From Thermococcus sp. (GTDB lineage Archaea > Methanobacteriota_B > Thermococci > Thermococcales > Thermococcaceae), in contig JALTMZ010000082.1 of assembly GCA_027001105.1 (NCBI GenBank), positions 1 through 5,922 of the forward strand: 5,922 bases of DNA. Direction: 5' to 3'. The translations under genes and the position numbers were made by a program. This document shows positions 1-5,632 of the stretch, in pieces; position 1 is the first letter of the stretch, and each line of letters opens with the position of its first letter. Under the pieces are notes generated by a model. It saw only the letters and a program-made list of their open reading frames with translations. It searched no databases and was not told the DNA's origin.

Positions 1-1
1 A

Positions 2-238
2 ATAGAGATCACACGCTTAGCAAGGAGGATGTACCAGCCGTCAGTAGAGGAGAGAATAGACCCAAAAGGGACTCCCTATTACTGGATCGTTGGCACACAA
101 TGTCCAAGAGATGCGCTTGAGCCAGGGACTGACATGTATGCAGTAAAAGTCGAAAGAAAAGTTAGCGTAACCCCAATAAACATAGATATGACAGCGGATG
201 TGGATTTAAAATACCTAAGAGGGCACTTGGGACTTTAA
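2..238 (+). CDS. surE: 5'/3'-nucleotidase SurE, C-terminal part (5' end outside window)
   Basis: The reading frame is open from base 2 and ends at TAA 236-238, giving the last 78 residues; the start lies outside the window, so the ATG at 29 is internal and not a start. SurE is a metal-dependent phosphatase of nucleoside 5'- and 3'-monophosphates acting in the cytoplasm (family knowledge). The visible part has the typical C-terminal SurE pattern: a YRPSVEER-like segment (here MYQPSVEERIDPKG), then YYWI, then EPGTDMYAVKVERKVSVTPI, which matches the family's PGTD...A...VSVTP block, and a final DLKYLR helix. This end of the fold forms the exchanged arms that hold the SurE oligomer together. The catalytic Asp-Asp metal site is near the N-terminus and cannot be seen here. 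The EF-2 gene follows after 185 bases and has its own promoter, so the two are probably separate units. Confidence 0.93.
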   Translation: MEITRLARRMYQPSVEERIDPKGTPYYWIVGTQCPRDALEPGTDMYAVKVERKVSVTPINIDMTADVDLKYLRGHLGL

Positions 239-253
239 TAATGTATTGAAGAG

Positions 254-292
254 TTAAACCCTCTAACTTGGCGGGTTTCTCCGTACTCATGA
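254..292 (+). promoter_or_regulatory. Distal upstream module of EF-2 (possible second promoter)
   Basis: TTAAACCCTCT at 254-264 is followed 20 bases later by ACTCATGA at 285-292. The same two words in the same order, 17 bases apart, lie upstream of EF-1alpha. TTAAA could serve as a weak TATA box, which would put a transcription start near 280-287, at the second word. The BRE in front (GAAGAG) is weaker than at the proximal promoter. AAACCC 256-261 and GGGTTT 273-278 also form a 6-bp inverted repeat. The shared words are seen directly; the promoter role is inference. Confidence 0.4.
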
Positions 293-340
293 CACTACAG
301 TTCCCAGCAAAAGTCGAGTAGTTGGAAACGATAATGGCTT

Positions 341-360
341 AACTTTCTCTATTCTTCCCT
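341..360 (+). terminator. Pyrimidine-rich tract, possible surE terminator
   Basis: The stretch AACTTTCTCTATTCTTCCCT is almost purely pyrimidine and sits between surE and the EF-2 promoter. Archaeal RNA polymerase can terminate on U-rich RNA without a strong hairpin, and this is the most T-rich segment after surE. Its T-runs are short (at most three), so the call is weak. Confidence 0.25.
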
Positions 361-362
361 AT

Positions 363-376
363 GGAAAGATTTATAA
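363..376 (+). promoter_or_regulatory. Proximal BRE/TATA promoter of EF-2
   Basis: GGAAAGA (363-369, BRE) is directly followed by TTTATAA (370-376, TATA box). This is close to the Thermococcales consensus and much like the promoter in front of EF-1alpha. With the usual spacing of about 26 bases, transcription would start near 397-400, giving a leader of about 25 bases with the ribosome binding site AGGTG at 413-417. The strong match fits a highly expressed translation gene. Confidence 0.78.
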
Positions 377-423
377 CCCAACTTTTTAACTGAATGATGA
401 ACATGCTCATGAAGGTGGTGTAA

Positions 424-2622
424 ATGGGGAGAAGGGAGGAGATGATTGCGAAAATTAAGGAGCTGATGACTCAGCCTGAGAGAATTAGAAATATGGGTAT
501 TGCCGCTCACATTGACCACGGTAAGACAACATTGAGTGATAACCTGCTGGCAGGGGCAGGTATGATTAGCGAGGAGCTTGCAGGAAAGCAGCTTGTCCTT
601 GACTTCGACGAGCAGGAGCAGGCAAGAGGAATTACAATCAATGCAGCTAACGTTTCAATGGTTCACGAGTACGAGGGAAAGGAGTATCTGATTAACTTAA
701 TTGACACTCCCGGTCACGTTGACTTCGGTGGTGACGTTACAAGAGCAATGAGAGCAATTGACGGTGCAATTATCGTCGTTGACGCTGTCGAAGGGGTTAT
801 GCCACAGACTGAAACAGTTCTCAGACAAGCCTTGAGGGAATACGTTAAGCCCGTTCTCTTCATCAACAAAGTTGATAGACTTATCAGAGAGCTTAAGCTT
901 ACCCCACAGCAGATGCAGGAGAGATTCGTCAAGATAATCACAGACGTTAACAGGCTCATCAAGAGATATGCCCCAGAGGAGTTCAAGAAGCAGTGGCTGG
1001 TTAACGTTAACGATGGAAGTGTTGCATTCGGTTCAGCTTATTACAACTGGGCTCTCAGTGTTCCATTCATGAAAAAGACTGGAGTTTCATTTAAGGAAAT
1101 AATTGACCTCACAAATGCTGGTGACTTGAAGACCCTCAGAAAGAAGGCTCCACTTCACGTTGTGGTTCTTGATATGGTCGTTAGGCATTTACCAAACCCA
1201 TTAGAGGCTCAGAGGTACAGAATTCCACACCTTTGGCGCGGTGATATCAACAGCGACGTCGGTCAGGCAATGCTCAAATGTGATCCAAAAGGTAAAATGG
1301 TCATGGTTGTTACAAAGATTATCATTGACAAGCACGCCGGTGAAGTTTCAACAGGCAGAGTCTGGAGCGGTACTGTTAAGACTGGTCAGGAGGTATACCT
1401 CATCTCTGCAAAGAGGAAAGCCAGAATCCAGCAGGTAGGCATCTACATGGGTCCAGAGAGGGTTAACATGGAAGCTGTTCCAGCTGGTAACATTGTCGCT
1501 GTAACTGGTTTGAGAGATGCAATGGCCGGTGAGACAGTCGCCCAAGAACCAATTGAGCCGTTCGAAGCTTTGCACTACACAAGCGAGCCAGTCGTTACAG
1601 TTGCAATTGAAGCAAAGAACATTAAAGACTTGCCAAGACTCATCGAGGCTCTCAGGCAGTTAGCCAAGGAAGACCCAACACTTCAGGTTAAGATTGACCA
1701 GGAAACTGGACAGCACTTGCTCAGCGGTATGGGAGAATTACACTTAGAGGTCAAGCTCTACAAGCTCAAAGAAGACTGGGGCATTGATGTTGATGTTTCA
1801 GAACCAATTGTCGTCTACAGAGAGAGCATCACAAAGGTCAGCCCGATAGTTGAGGGTAAATCACCAAACAAGCACAACAGGTTCTACGTTGTAGTTGAGC
1901 CAATGCCAGACAACATTTACCAGGCAATTAGAGATGGCGAAATTCCCGAGGGAAGACCAAAGGACAGAAAAGCTGTTGCAAAGAAGCTTGCTGAACTCGG
2001 AATGGACTACGACATCGCCAGAGGTATTGTTGATGTCTACAGAGGAAACATATTCCTTGACAACACCAAGGGTATCCAGTATCTCAACGAGGTTATGGAC
2101 TTACTCATTGATGGTTTCCACCAAGCAATGGATGAGGGACCACTTGCAAAAGAGCCTGTTATGAAGGTTATCGTTAGATTAGTCGATGCCCAAATCCACG
2201 AGGACAACGTACACAGAGGTCCAGCCCAGATTTATCCAGCAATTAGAACAGCCATTCACTGTGCAATGATGAAAGCTGGTCCAGTCCTCTACGAGCCATA
2301 CCAGAAAGTTATCATCAACGTTCCATACGAGTACATGGGACCAGTCAGCAGGGAAATCAGCCAGAGAAGAGGTCAGCTCCTTGATATGAGGCAGGAAGGT
2401 GAAGTCATGACAATTATTGCAAAGGCCCCAGTTGCTGAGATGTTCGGATTTGCTGGAGCAATTAGAAGTGCAACAAGTGGTAGAGCCTTGTGGAGCACCG
2501 AACATGCAGGATTCGAGAGAGTTCCACAAGAACTTGCTATCCAGATAATCAGACAGATCAGACAGAGAAAAGGACTCGATCCAAACCCACCAACAGAGAA
2601 GGACATTTGTCCACAGTTCTGA
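424..2622 (+). CDS. fusA: Elongation factor 2 (EF-2), ribosomal translocase GTPase
   Basis: Archaeal EF-2, the homologue of bacterial EF-G: it binds the ribosome after peptide bond formation and uses GTP to move tRNAs and mRNA by one codon. At 732 residues it is the normal Thermococcales length. G-domain motifs seen: AHIDHGKT (28-35, P-loop), RGITI (68-72, switch I), DTPGH (94-98), NKVD (148-151). Domain II runs about 290-375, domain III about 389-460, domain IV from about 460, and domain V from about 624 ([11 protein letters not shown] onward). His597 in the NVHRGPAQ loop at the tip of domain IV is the residue that archaea and eukaryotes convert to diphthamide, the target of diphtheria toxin. 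The ATG at 424 is preceded by AGGTG at 413-417, six bases upstream. The gene has its own strong promoter and is followed by T-tracts, so it is probably monocistronic. No motif is missing and no frame is broken. Confidence 0.98.
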   Translation: MGRREEMIAKIKELMTQPERIRNMGIAAHIDHGKTTLSDNLLAGAGMISEELAGKQLVLDFDEQEQARGITINAANVSMVHEYEGKEYLINLIDTPGHVDFGGDVTRAMRAIDGAIIVVDAVEGVMPQTETVLRQALREYVKPVLFINKVDRLIRELKLTPQQMQERFVKIITDVNRLIKRYAPEEFKKQWLVNVNDGSVAFGSAYYNWALSVPFMKKTGVSFKEIIDLTNAGDLKTLRKKAPLHVVVLDMVVRHLPNPLEAQRYRIPHLWRGDINSDVGQAMLKCDPKGKMVMVVTKIIIDKHAGEVSTGRVWSGTVKTGQEVYLISAKRKARIQQVGIYMGPERVNMEAVPAGNIVAVTGLRDAMAGETVAQEPIEPFEALHYTSEPVVTVAIEAKNIKDLPRLIEALRQLAKEDPTLQVKIDQETGQHLLSGMGELHLEVKLYKLKEDWGIDVDVSEPIVVYRESITKVSPIVEGKSPNKHNRFYVVVEPMPDNIYQAIRDGEIPEGRPKDRKAVAKKLAELGMDYDIARGIVDVYRGNIFLDNTKGIQYLNEVMDLLIDGFHQAMDEGPLAKEPVMKVIVRLVDAQIHEDNVHRGPAQIYPAIRTAIHCAMMKAGPVLYEPYQKVIINVPYEYMGPVSREISQRRGQLLDMRQEGEVMTIIAKAPVAEMFGFAGAIRSATSGRALWSTEHAGFERVPQELAIQIIRQIRQRKGLDPNPPTEKDICPQF

Positions 2623-2662
2623 TTTCCTTTTTCTTCACTCTTGAATTTCTCCTTAGATTTTT
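2623..2662 (+). terminator. T-tract terminator after EF-2
   Basis: Starting right after the TGA stop, the + strand carries repeated oligo-T: TTTCCTTTTTCTT (2623-2635), then TTTCT, then a run of five T at 2658-2662. A further run of six T lies at 2700-2705. Successive U-tracts without a stable hairpin are the usual form of intrinsic termination in Thermococcales. No strong stem precedes the first tract. Confidence 0.55.
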
Positions 2663-2744
2663 AATATCGTGCTTTTGATAATCTCATACTAATCTGGTCT
2701 TTTTTCTCTGACACGACATTCCTGTAAAACTGCGATTAGTTAAC

Positions 2745-2783
2745 TTTTTAAACCCTCTCCTGTATCTTCCTTTGGACTCATGA
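2745..2783 (+). promoter_or_regulatory. Distal upstream module of EF-1alpha (possible second promoter)
   Basis: TTTTTAAACCCTCT (2745-2758) contains the same 11 bases, TTAAACCCTCT, found upstream of EF-2. It is followed 17 bases later by ACTCATGA (2776-2783), also shared. TTTTTAAA is a plausible TATA box, and a start 25-27 bases on would fall near 2774-2776, exactly where the hairpin element begins. There is no good GAAAG-type BRE. Sequence sharing is observed; the promoter role is inferred. Confidence 0.42.
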
Positions 2784-2829
2784 GGCTCTCTTGCAAAAAG
2801 CGGGTTTCCCGCTCAAGAGAGCCGAGGTT
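2774..2829 (+). other. Perfect 10-bp hairpin with a candidate kink-turn at its base
   Basis: GGCTCTCTTG (2784-2793) pairs perfectly with CAAGAGAGCC (2814-2823). Above it lies a 5-base one-sided bulge (CAAAA, 2794-2798), then a 6-bp stem (2799-2804 with 2808-2813) closed by a UUU loop. At the base, the 5' strand reads CAU then GA (2779-2783) and the 3' strand has GA (2824-2825), flanked by a short helix 2775-2778 with 2826-2829 (two Watson-Crick and two G-U pairs). A three-base bulge ending in U followed by tandem G-A pairs is the kink-turn pattern bound by L7Ae. No T-tract follows on this strand, so it is not a terminator. It could be a 5'-leader element of transcripts from the distal promoter, a small RNA, or a protein-binding DNA palindrome. 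Pairing is certain from the sequence; function is unknown. Confidence 0.6.
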
Positions 2830-2830
2830 A

Positions 2831-2846
2831 CAGAAAGCTTTAAAAA
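2831..2846 (+). promoter_or_regulatory. Proximal BRE/TATA promoter of EF-1alpha
   Basis: CAGAAAGC (2831-2838, BRE) is followed by TTTAAAAA (2839-2846, TATA box), closely resembling the EF-2 promoter. The predicted start is near 2867-2870, giving a leader of roughly 25 bases that contains a near-ideal Shine-Dalgarno sequence, GGAGGTGG (2880-2887), six bases before the ATG. A transcript from here would lack the hairpin just upstream. Confidence 0.8.
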
Positions 2847-2893
2847 CCTATCCCAGTCAATAAGGTTAGGCAGAAATTTGGAGGTGGATAAAA

Positions 2894-4180
2894 ATGGCAA
2901 AGGAGAAGCCACACGTTAATATTGTGTTTATCGGACACGTCGACCACGGTAAGAGCACCATGATTGGAAGACTGCTCTTCGACACAGCCAACATTCCAGA
3001 GCAGATCATTAAGAAGTTCGAGGAGATGGGTGAAAAGGGTAAGTCATTCAAGTTCGCTTGGGTCATGGACAGGCTCAAGGAAGAGAGAGAAAGAGGTATT
3101 ACAATTGACGTCGCTCACACCAAGTTTGAGACCCCACACAGATACATCACAATCATTGACGCTCCTGGACACAGAGACTTCGTTAAGAACATGATTACCG
3201 GTGCTTCACAGGCTGATGCCGCTGTTCTCGTCGTTGCAGCCACAGACGGTGTCATGCCACAGACCAAGGAGCACGCATTCCTTGCAAGAACACTCGGTAT
3301 CAACCACATCATCGTTGCAATCAACAAGATGGATATGGTCAACTACGATGAGAAGAGATTTAAGGAAGTTGCCGCTCAGGTCGAGAAGCTCCTCAAGATG
3401 CTTGGCTACAAGAACTTCCCAATCATCCCAACATCAGCATGGGAAGGTGACAACGTAGTTAAGAAGAGCGACAAGATGCCGTGGTACAAGGGACCAACCC
3501 TCATCGAGGCACTTGACCAGATCCCAGAGCCACCAAAGCCAGTTGACAAGCCACTCAGAATCCCAATCCAAGACGTTTATTCAATTAAGGGTGTCGGTAC
3601 AGTTCCAGTCGGTAGAGTTGAGACAGGTAAGCTTAGAGTTGGTGATGTAGTTATCTTCGAGCCAGCCAGCACAATCTTCCACAAGCCAATCCAGGGTGAA
3701 GTCAAGAGCATCGAGATGCACCACGAGCCACTCCAAGAGGCTCTTCCAGGTGACAACATCGGATTCAACGTCAGAGGTGTCAGCAAGAACGACATCAAGA
3801 GAGGTGACGTCGCTGGACACACAACCAACCCACCAACAGTTGTCAGGCCAAAGGACACCTTCAAGGCTCAGATTATCGTCCTCAACCACCCAACAGCCAT
3901 TACCGTTGGTTACACACCAGTTCTCCACGCACACACCACACAGGTTGCTGTTAGATTTGAACAGCTCCTTGCAAAGCTTGACCCAAGAACAGGTAACATC
4001 GTTGAGCAGAACCCACAGTTCATCAAGACCGGTGACTCAGCTATCGTTATCCTCAGACCAACCAAGCCAATGGTCATCGAGCCGGTTAAGGAGATTCCAC
4101 AGCTCGGTAGATTCGCTATCAGAGACATGGGTCAAACAGTCGCTGCTGGTATGGTCATATCCATTCAGAAGGGCGAGTGA
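2894..4180 (+). CDS. tuf: Elongation factor 1-alpha (EF-1A, EF-Tu homologue)
   Basis: Archaeal EF-1alpha, which carries aminoacyl-tRNA to the ribosomal A site as a GTP complex. At 428 residues it is the full Thermococcales length. G-domain motifs: GHVDHGKS (14-21), RGITI (67-71), DAPGH (89-93), NKMD (144-147), TSAW (180-183). The insert between G1 and G2 (about 30-66) is the archaeal/eukaryotic type and separates it from bacterial EF-Tu. The beta-barrel domain II starts near residue 220 ([20 protein letters not shown]) and domain III near 323 ([11 protein letters not shown]). The ATG at 2894 is set by the Shine-Dalgarno GGAGGTGG at 2880-2887. Codon choice is strongly biased (AAG, ATC, CCA, CTC), as expected for one of the most abundant proteins. 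S10 and a tRNA follow closely on the same strand. The stop codon sits in the loop of a terminator-like hairpin. Confidence 0.98.
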   Translation: MAKEKPHVNIVFIGHVDHGKSTMIGRLLFDTANIPEQIIKKFEEMGEKGKSFKFAWVMDRLKEERERGITIDVAHTKFETPHRYITIIDAPGHRDFVKNMITGASQADAAVLVVAATDGVMPQTKEHAFLARTLGINHIIVAINKMDMVNYDEKRFKEVAAQVEKLLKMLGYKNFPIIPTSAWEGDNVVKKSDKMPWYKGPTLIEALDQIPEPPKPVDKPLRIPIQDVYSIKGVGTVPVGRVETGKLRVGDVVIFEPASTIFHKPIQGEVKSIEMHHEPLQEALPGDNIGFNVRGVSKNDIKRGDVAGHTTNPPTVVRPKDTFKAQIIVLNHPTAITVGYTPVLHAHTTQVAVRFEQLLAKLDPRTGNIVEQNPQFIKTGDSAIVILRPTKPMVIEPVKEIPQLGRFAIRDMGQTVAAGMVISIQKGE

Positions 4181-4210
4181 AGCCCTTTCTTTCTAAGTTC
4201 TTTCTTTTAA
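4168..4210 (+). terminator. Terminator-like hairpin over the EF-1alpha stop codon
   Basis: GAAGGGC (4168-4174) pairs with GCCCTTT (4182-4188) in a stem of six Watson-Crick pairs plus a terminal G-U; the seven-base loop GAGTGAA contains the TGA stop. A U-rich tail follows (CTTTCTAAGTTCTTTCTTTT, 4189-4208). The layout resembles an intrinsic terminator. As S10 lies directly downstream with no clear promoter of its own, partial termination seems more likely than complete termination. Confidence 0.5.
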
Positions 4211-4224
4211 CTGAAGCTTCTTAA

Positions 4225-4231
4225 GGGGTGG
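4225..4231 (+). promoter_or_regulatory. Ribosome binding site that fixes the S10 start
   Basis: GGGGTGG matches the archaeal Shine-Dalgarno core GGTG and lies five bases before the ATG at 4237. An in-frame GTG at 4228 lies inside this site, so it is part of the binding site and not the start codon. Confidence 0.75.
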
Positions 4232-4236
4232 CAAAA

Positions 4237-4545
4237 ATGCAAAAAGCAAGAATCAAGCTTGCAAGCACCAATATAAAGTCCCTTAATGAGGTAGCTGATC
4301 AAATCAAGCAAATTGCAGAGAGAACAGGAGTTAGGATGAGCGGTCCTATACCACTCCCAACAAAGAGAATCAGGATAACAACAAGGAAGAGCCCAGATGG
4401 TGAGGGAACAGCAACTTTCGATAGATTTGAGCTCAGGGTTCACAAGAGGCTTATTGACATTGAGGCTGATGAGAGGGCTATGAGGCAGATAATGAGGATT
4501 CGCGTTCCTGAAGACGTAACAATCGAAATCGAGCTTATCTCATGA
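4237..4545 (+). CDS. rpsJ: Small-subunit ribosomal protein uS10
   Basis: Ribosomal protein S10 of the 30S subunit head (archaeal rps10). The 102-residue product starting [10 protein letters not shown] has the expected archaeal length and the conserved family block [21 protein letters not shown] (about residues 37-57), whose first part is the loop reaching into the ribosome, followed by the [15 protein letters not shown] strand-helix region and a C-terminal [10 protein letters not shown] strand. Starting at the in-frame GTG at 4228 would add MAK, but that codon is within the ribosome binding site. The gene begins 56 bases after the EF-1alpha stop and ends 20 bases before tRNA-Ser; the EF-1alpha/S10 neighbourhood is conserved in archaea. 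No strong promoter is visible in the gap, so it probably relies on readthrough from EF-1alpha. Confidence 0.97.
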   Translation: MQKARIKLASTNIKSLNEVADQIKQIAERTGVRMSGPIPLPTKRIRITTRKSPDGEGTATFDRFELRVHKRLIDIEADERAMRQIMRIRVPEDVTIEIELIS

Positions 4546-4565
4546 TTGCTCTTCTTATTTTTAGT

Positions 4566-4653
4566 GCCGGGGTAGCCTAGCCTGGGAAGGCGCGGGCCTG
4601 GAGAGTCCGTGGGCGTTAAGCCCTCCGGGGTTCAAATCCCCGCCCCGGCGCCA
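4566..4653 (+). tRNA. tRNA-Ser (anticodon GGA), CCA encoded
   Basis: All arms can be folded. The acceptor GCCGGGG (4566-4572) pairs with CCCCGGC (4643-4649) over seven pairs. The D stem GCCT/AGGC is 4575-4578/4588-4591. The anticodon stem is 4593-4597/4605-4609, including one G-U pair, with loop CTGGAGA, so the anticodon is GGA at 4600-4602, reading UCC and UCU. A long variable arm (GGGC 4611-4614 with GCCC 4620-4623) marks a type II tRNA, as serine requires. The T stem is 4626-4630/4638-4642 with loop TTCAAAT. Discriminator G4650 is typical for serine, and CCA (4651-4653) is encoded. No intron is seen. It begins only 20 bases after the S10 stop with no clear TATA box, so it is probably cut out of the EF-1alpha/S10 transcript by RNase P and 3' processing. 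Confidence 0.97.
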
Positions 4654-4718
4654 TACAAACTTTGTTCTCGAAGGTAAGCTCAGCATCCCTGCATAAATTA
4701 TCAAGACATACACAAACT

Positions 4719-4736
4719 CTTTAAGCATTTTTAATT
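4719..4736 (+). promoter_or_regulatory. A/T-rich candidate promoter of the transporter gene
   Basis: Between tRNA-Ser and the transporter lie two TATA-like words, CTTTAAG near 4719-4724 and TTTTTAATTAA at 4728-4737. The second would place a start near 4758 and a leader of about 35 bases before the ATG at 4793. Neither has a strong BRE and I cannot choose between them. The rest of 4654-4792 shows nothing else recognisable. Confidence 0.3.
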
Positions 4737-4782
4737 AAGCTTTAGAGTGTATTGTGATTGTGCAGGAATATCCAAATCCTTT

Positions 4783-4787
4783 GGTGA
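4783..4787 (+). promoter_or_regulatory. Ribosome binding site that fixes the transporter start
   Basis: GGTGA is an exact core Shine-Dalgarno match, five bases before the ATG at 4793. The in-frame GTG at 4754 has no comparable site in front of it (TTAGAGTGTATT) and falls at or before the likely transcription start, so the ATG is preferred. Confidence 0.65.
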
Positions 4788-4792
4788 ACCAT

Positions 4793-5632
4793 ATGAATCA
4801 AGAAGCCAAGGGAACACTGTTTGCTTTCATCGCCCTAATTCTTGTAGGAATTGAGCCAGTTGTTATCAAATCAAATCCAGTTAACCCTCTCAGCTTTGCA
4901 GCGTTTTCTGCACTATTTGCATCTTTGATATTGTGGGTAATGATTTTGCCCTCAGGCAAATGGAGAGAGATAAAAGAAATCCCCGAGCATCTTCATAAAG
5001 CTTTTCTTGTGGGCTTTTTTGGAACCGCTTTGGCATACATTGCGTACTCATATGGTGCCAGAATGAGCACGGCGATAAATGCATCTCTGATAACAAGGAG
5101 TGAGGTATTGTATTCGTTTGTCCTTTCATACCTATTCCTAAGGGAAAGGATAACTAAAAAGCAGCTTGTCCTTTCGCTGATAATTCTTTTGGGGATAGTC
5201 CTTGTGATAACTCAAGGAAGATTTATAGAGCCCAAGAGGGGAGATGTATTGCTTTTGCTAACGCCATTATTCTGGCAAATCGGACACACAATTGCCAAAC
5301 AGTTGAAGTACTCCCCATATTTAATAGCTACCCTCAGGAACACATTTGGAGGACTGATTCTTTTAGTTTTGGCTCTAAGTTTTGGTTTGGAATTTACAAA
5401 ACTTGCTGTAGTTGAAGGAGTGATAATTGCGCTAACTCAAGTTTTATGGTACTCAGCAATAAGGCTCATCAACCTCTCAAAGGCTACTGCAATAATAACA
5501 CCAGCACCAGCCGTTGCCATTGGATTATCAATACTTCTGGGGGAGAATTTTACAGTGTATCATGCGGTAGGCTTTATTCTGATAATGATAGGGACCTTGG
5601 GAGTTTCAAAGATTAAGAGTGAACGGCGTTAG
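4793..5632 (+). CDS. DMT superfamily (EamA-type) membrane transporter
   Basis: A hydrophobic 279-residue protein with the two-fold EamA repeat layout of drug/metabolite transporters, with about ten predicted membrane helices. In the first half, helices lie near residues 7-26, 33-52, 70-88, 93-115 and 124-140, and the repeat ends with the family-like [10 protein letters not shown] turn (115-124). In the second half, helices lie near 150-168, 175-196, 204-223, 231-250 and 256-272, with the matching turn [13 protein letters not shown] (248-260). The C-terminus is short and basic (KIKSERR), as is common for cytoplasmic tails. Members export or import amino acids, nucleotides or other small metabolites; the substrate cannot be told here. 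Codon use is less biased than in the elongation factor genes, which fits ordinary expression. Its stop TAG overlaps the panB stop on the other strand. The GTG at 4754 would add 13 residues but is less well supported. Confidence 0.88.
   Translation: MNQEAKGTLFAFIALILVGIEPVVIKSNPVNPLSFAAFSALFASLILWVMILPSGKWREIKEIPEHLHKAFLVGFFGTALAYIAYSYGARMSTAINASLITRSEVLYSFVLSYLFLRERITKKQLVLSLIILLGIVLVITQGRFIEPKRGDVLLLLTPLFWQIGHTIAKQLKYSPYLIATLRNTFGGLILLVLALSFGLEFTKLAVVEGVIIALTQVLWYSAIRLINLSKATAIITPAPAVAIGLSILLGENFTVYHAVGFILIMIGTLGVSKIKSERR

Noticed and set aside
390..400. CTGA followed by TGATGA near the EF-2 transcription start, resembling D' and C' boxes of a box C/D guide RNA.
   Set aside because: No matching outer C and D boxes or terminal stem lie at suitable distances, and the site coincides with the predicted mRNA start. 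Probably chance.
714..986. Open frames on the opposite strand and in other frames inside the EF-2 and EF-1alpha genes.
   Set aside because: They are shadows of strongly codon-biased genes, with low-complexity Ser/Thr/Leu-rich translations and no ribosome binding sites or family motifs.
2676..2711. TGATAA followed by CTGA, a possible C/D-box small RNA; also the 7-bp inverted repeat ACTAATC/GATTAGT at 2688-2694 and 2734-2740.
   Set aside because: The C box deviates from RTGATGA, no internal D'/C' pair is seen, and the inverted repeat does not bracket the boxes. The T-tract inside is better explained as EF-2 termination.
2794..2812. On the - strand, GCGGG-AAA-CCCGC followed by TTTTT looks like an intrinsic terminator.
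   Set aside because: No - strand gene or promoter feeding into it could be found; the T-run is simply the complement of the A-rich bulge of the + strand hairpin.
2784..2832. H/ACA guide RNA: hairpin followed by ACA at 2830-2832.
   Set aside because: There is no internal two-sided pseudouridylation pocket and no kink-turn or K-loop in the upper part; the bulge is on one side only. It does not fit the archaeal H/ACA architecture.
4228..4236. GTG at 4228 as the S10 start, adding MAK.
   Set aside because: It lies within the Shine-Dalgarno sequence of the ATG at 4237, and the 102-residue product fits the family length.
4754..4792. GTG at 4754 as the transporter start, adding 13 residues.
   Set aside because: It has no ribosome binding site, while the ATG at 4793 has GGTGA five bases upstream; the extra segment is polar and lies before the first membrane helix.
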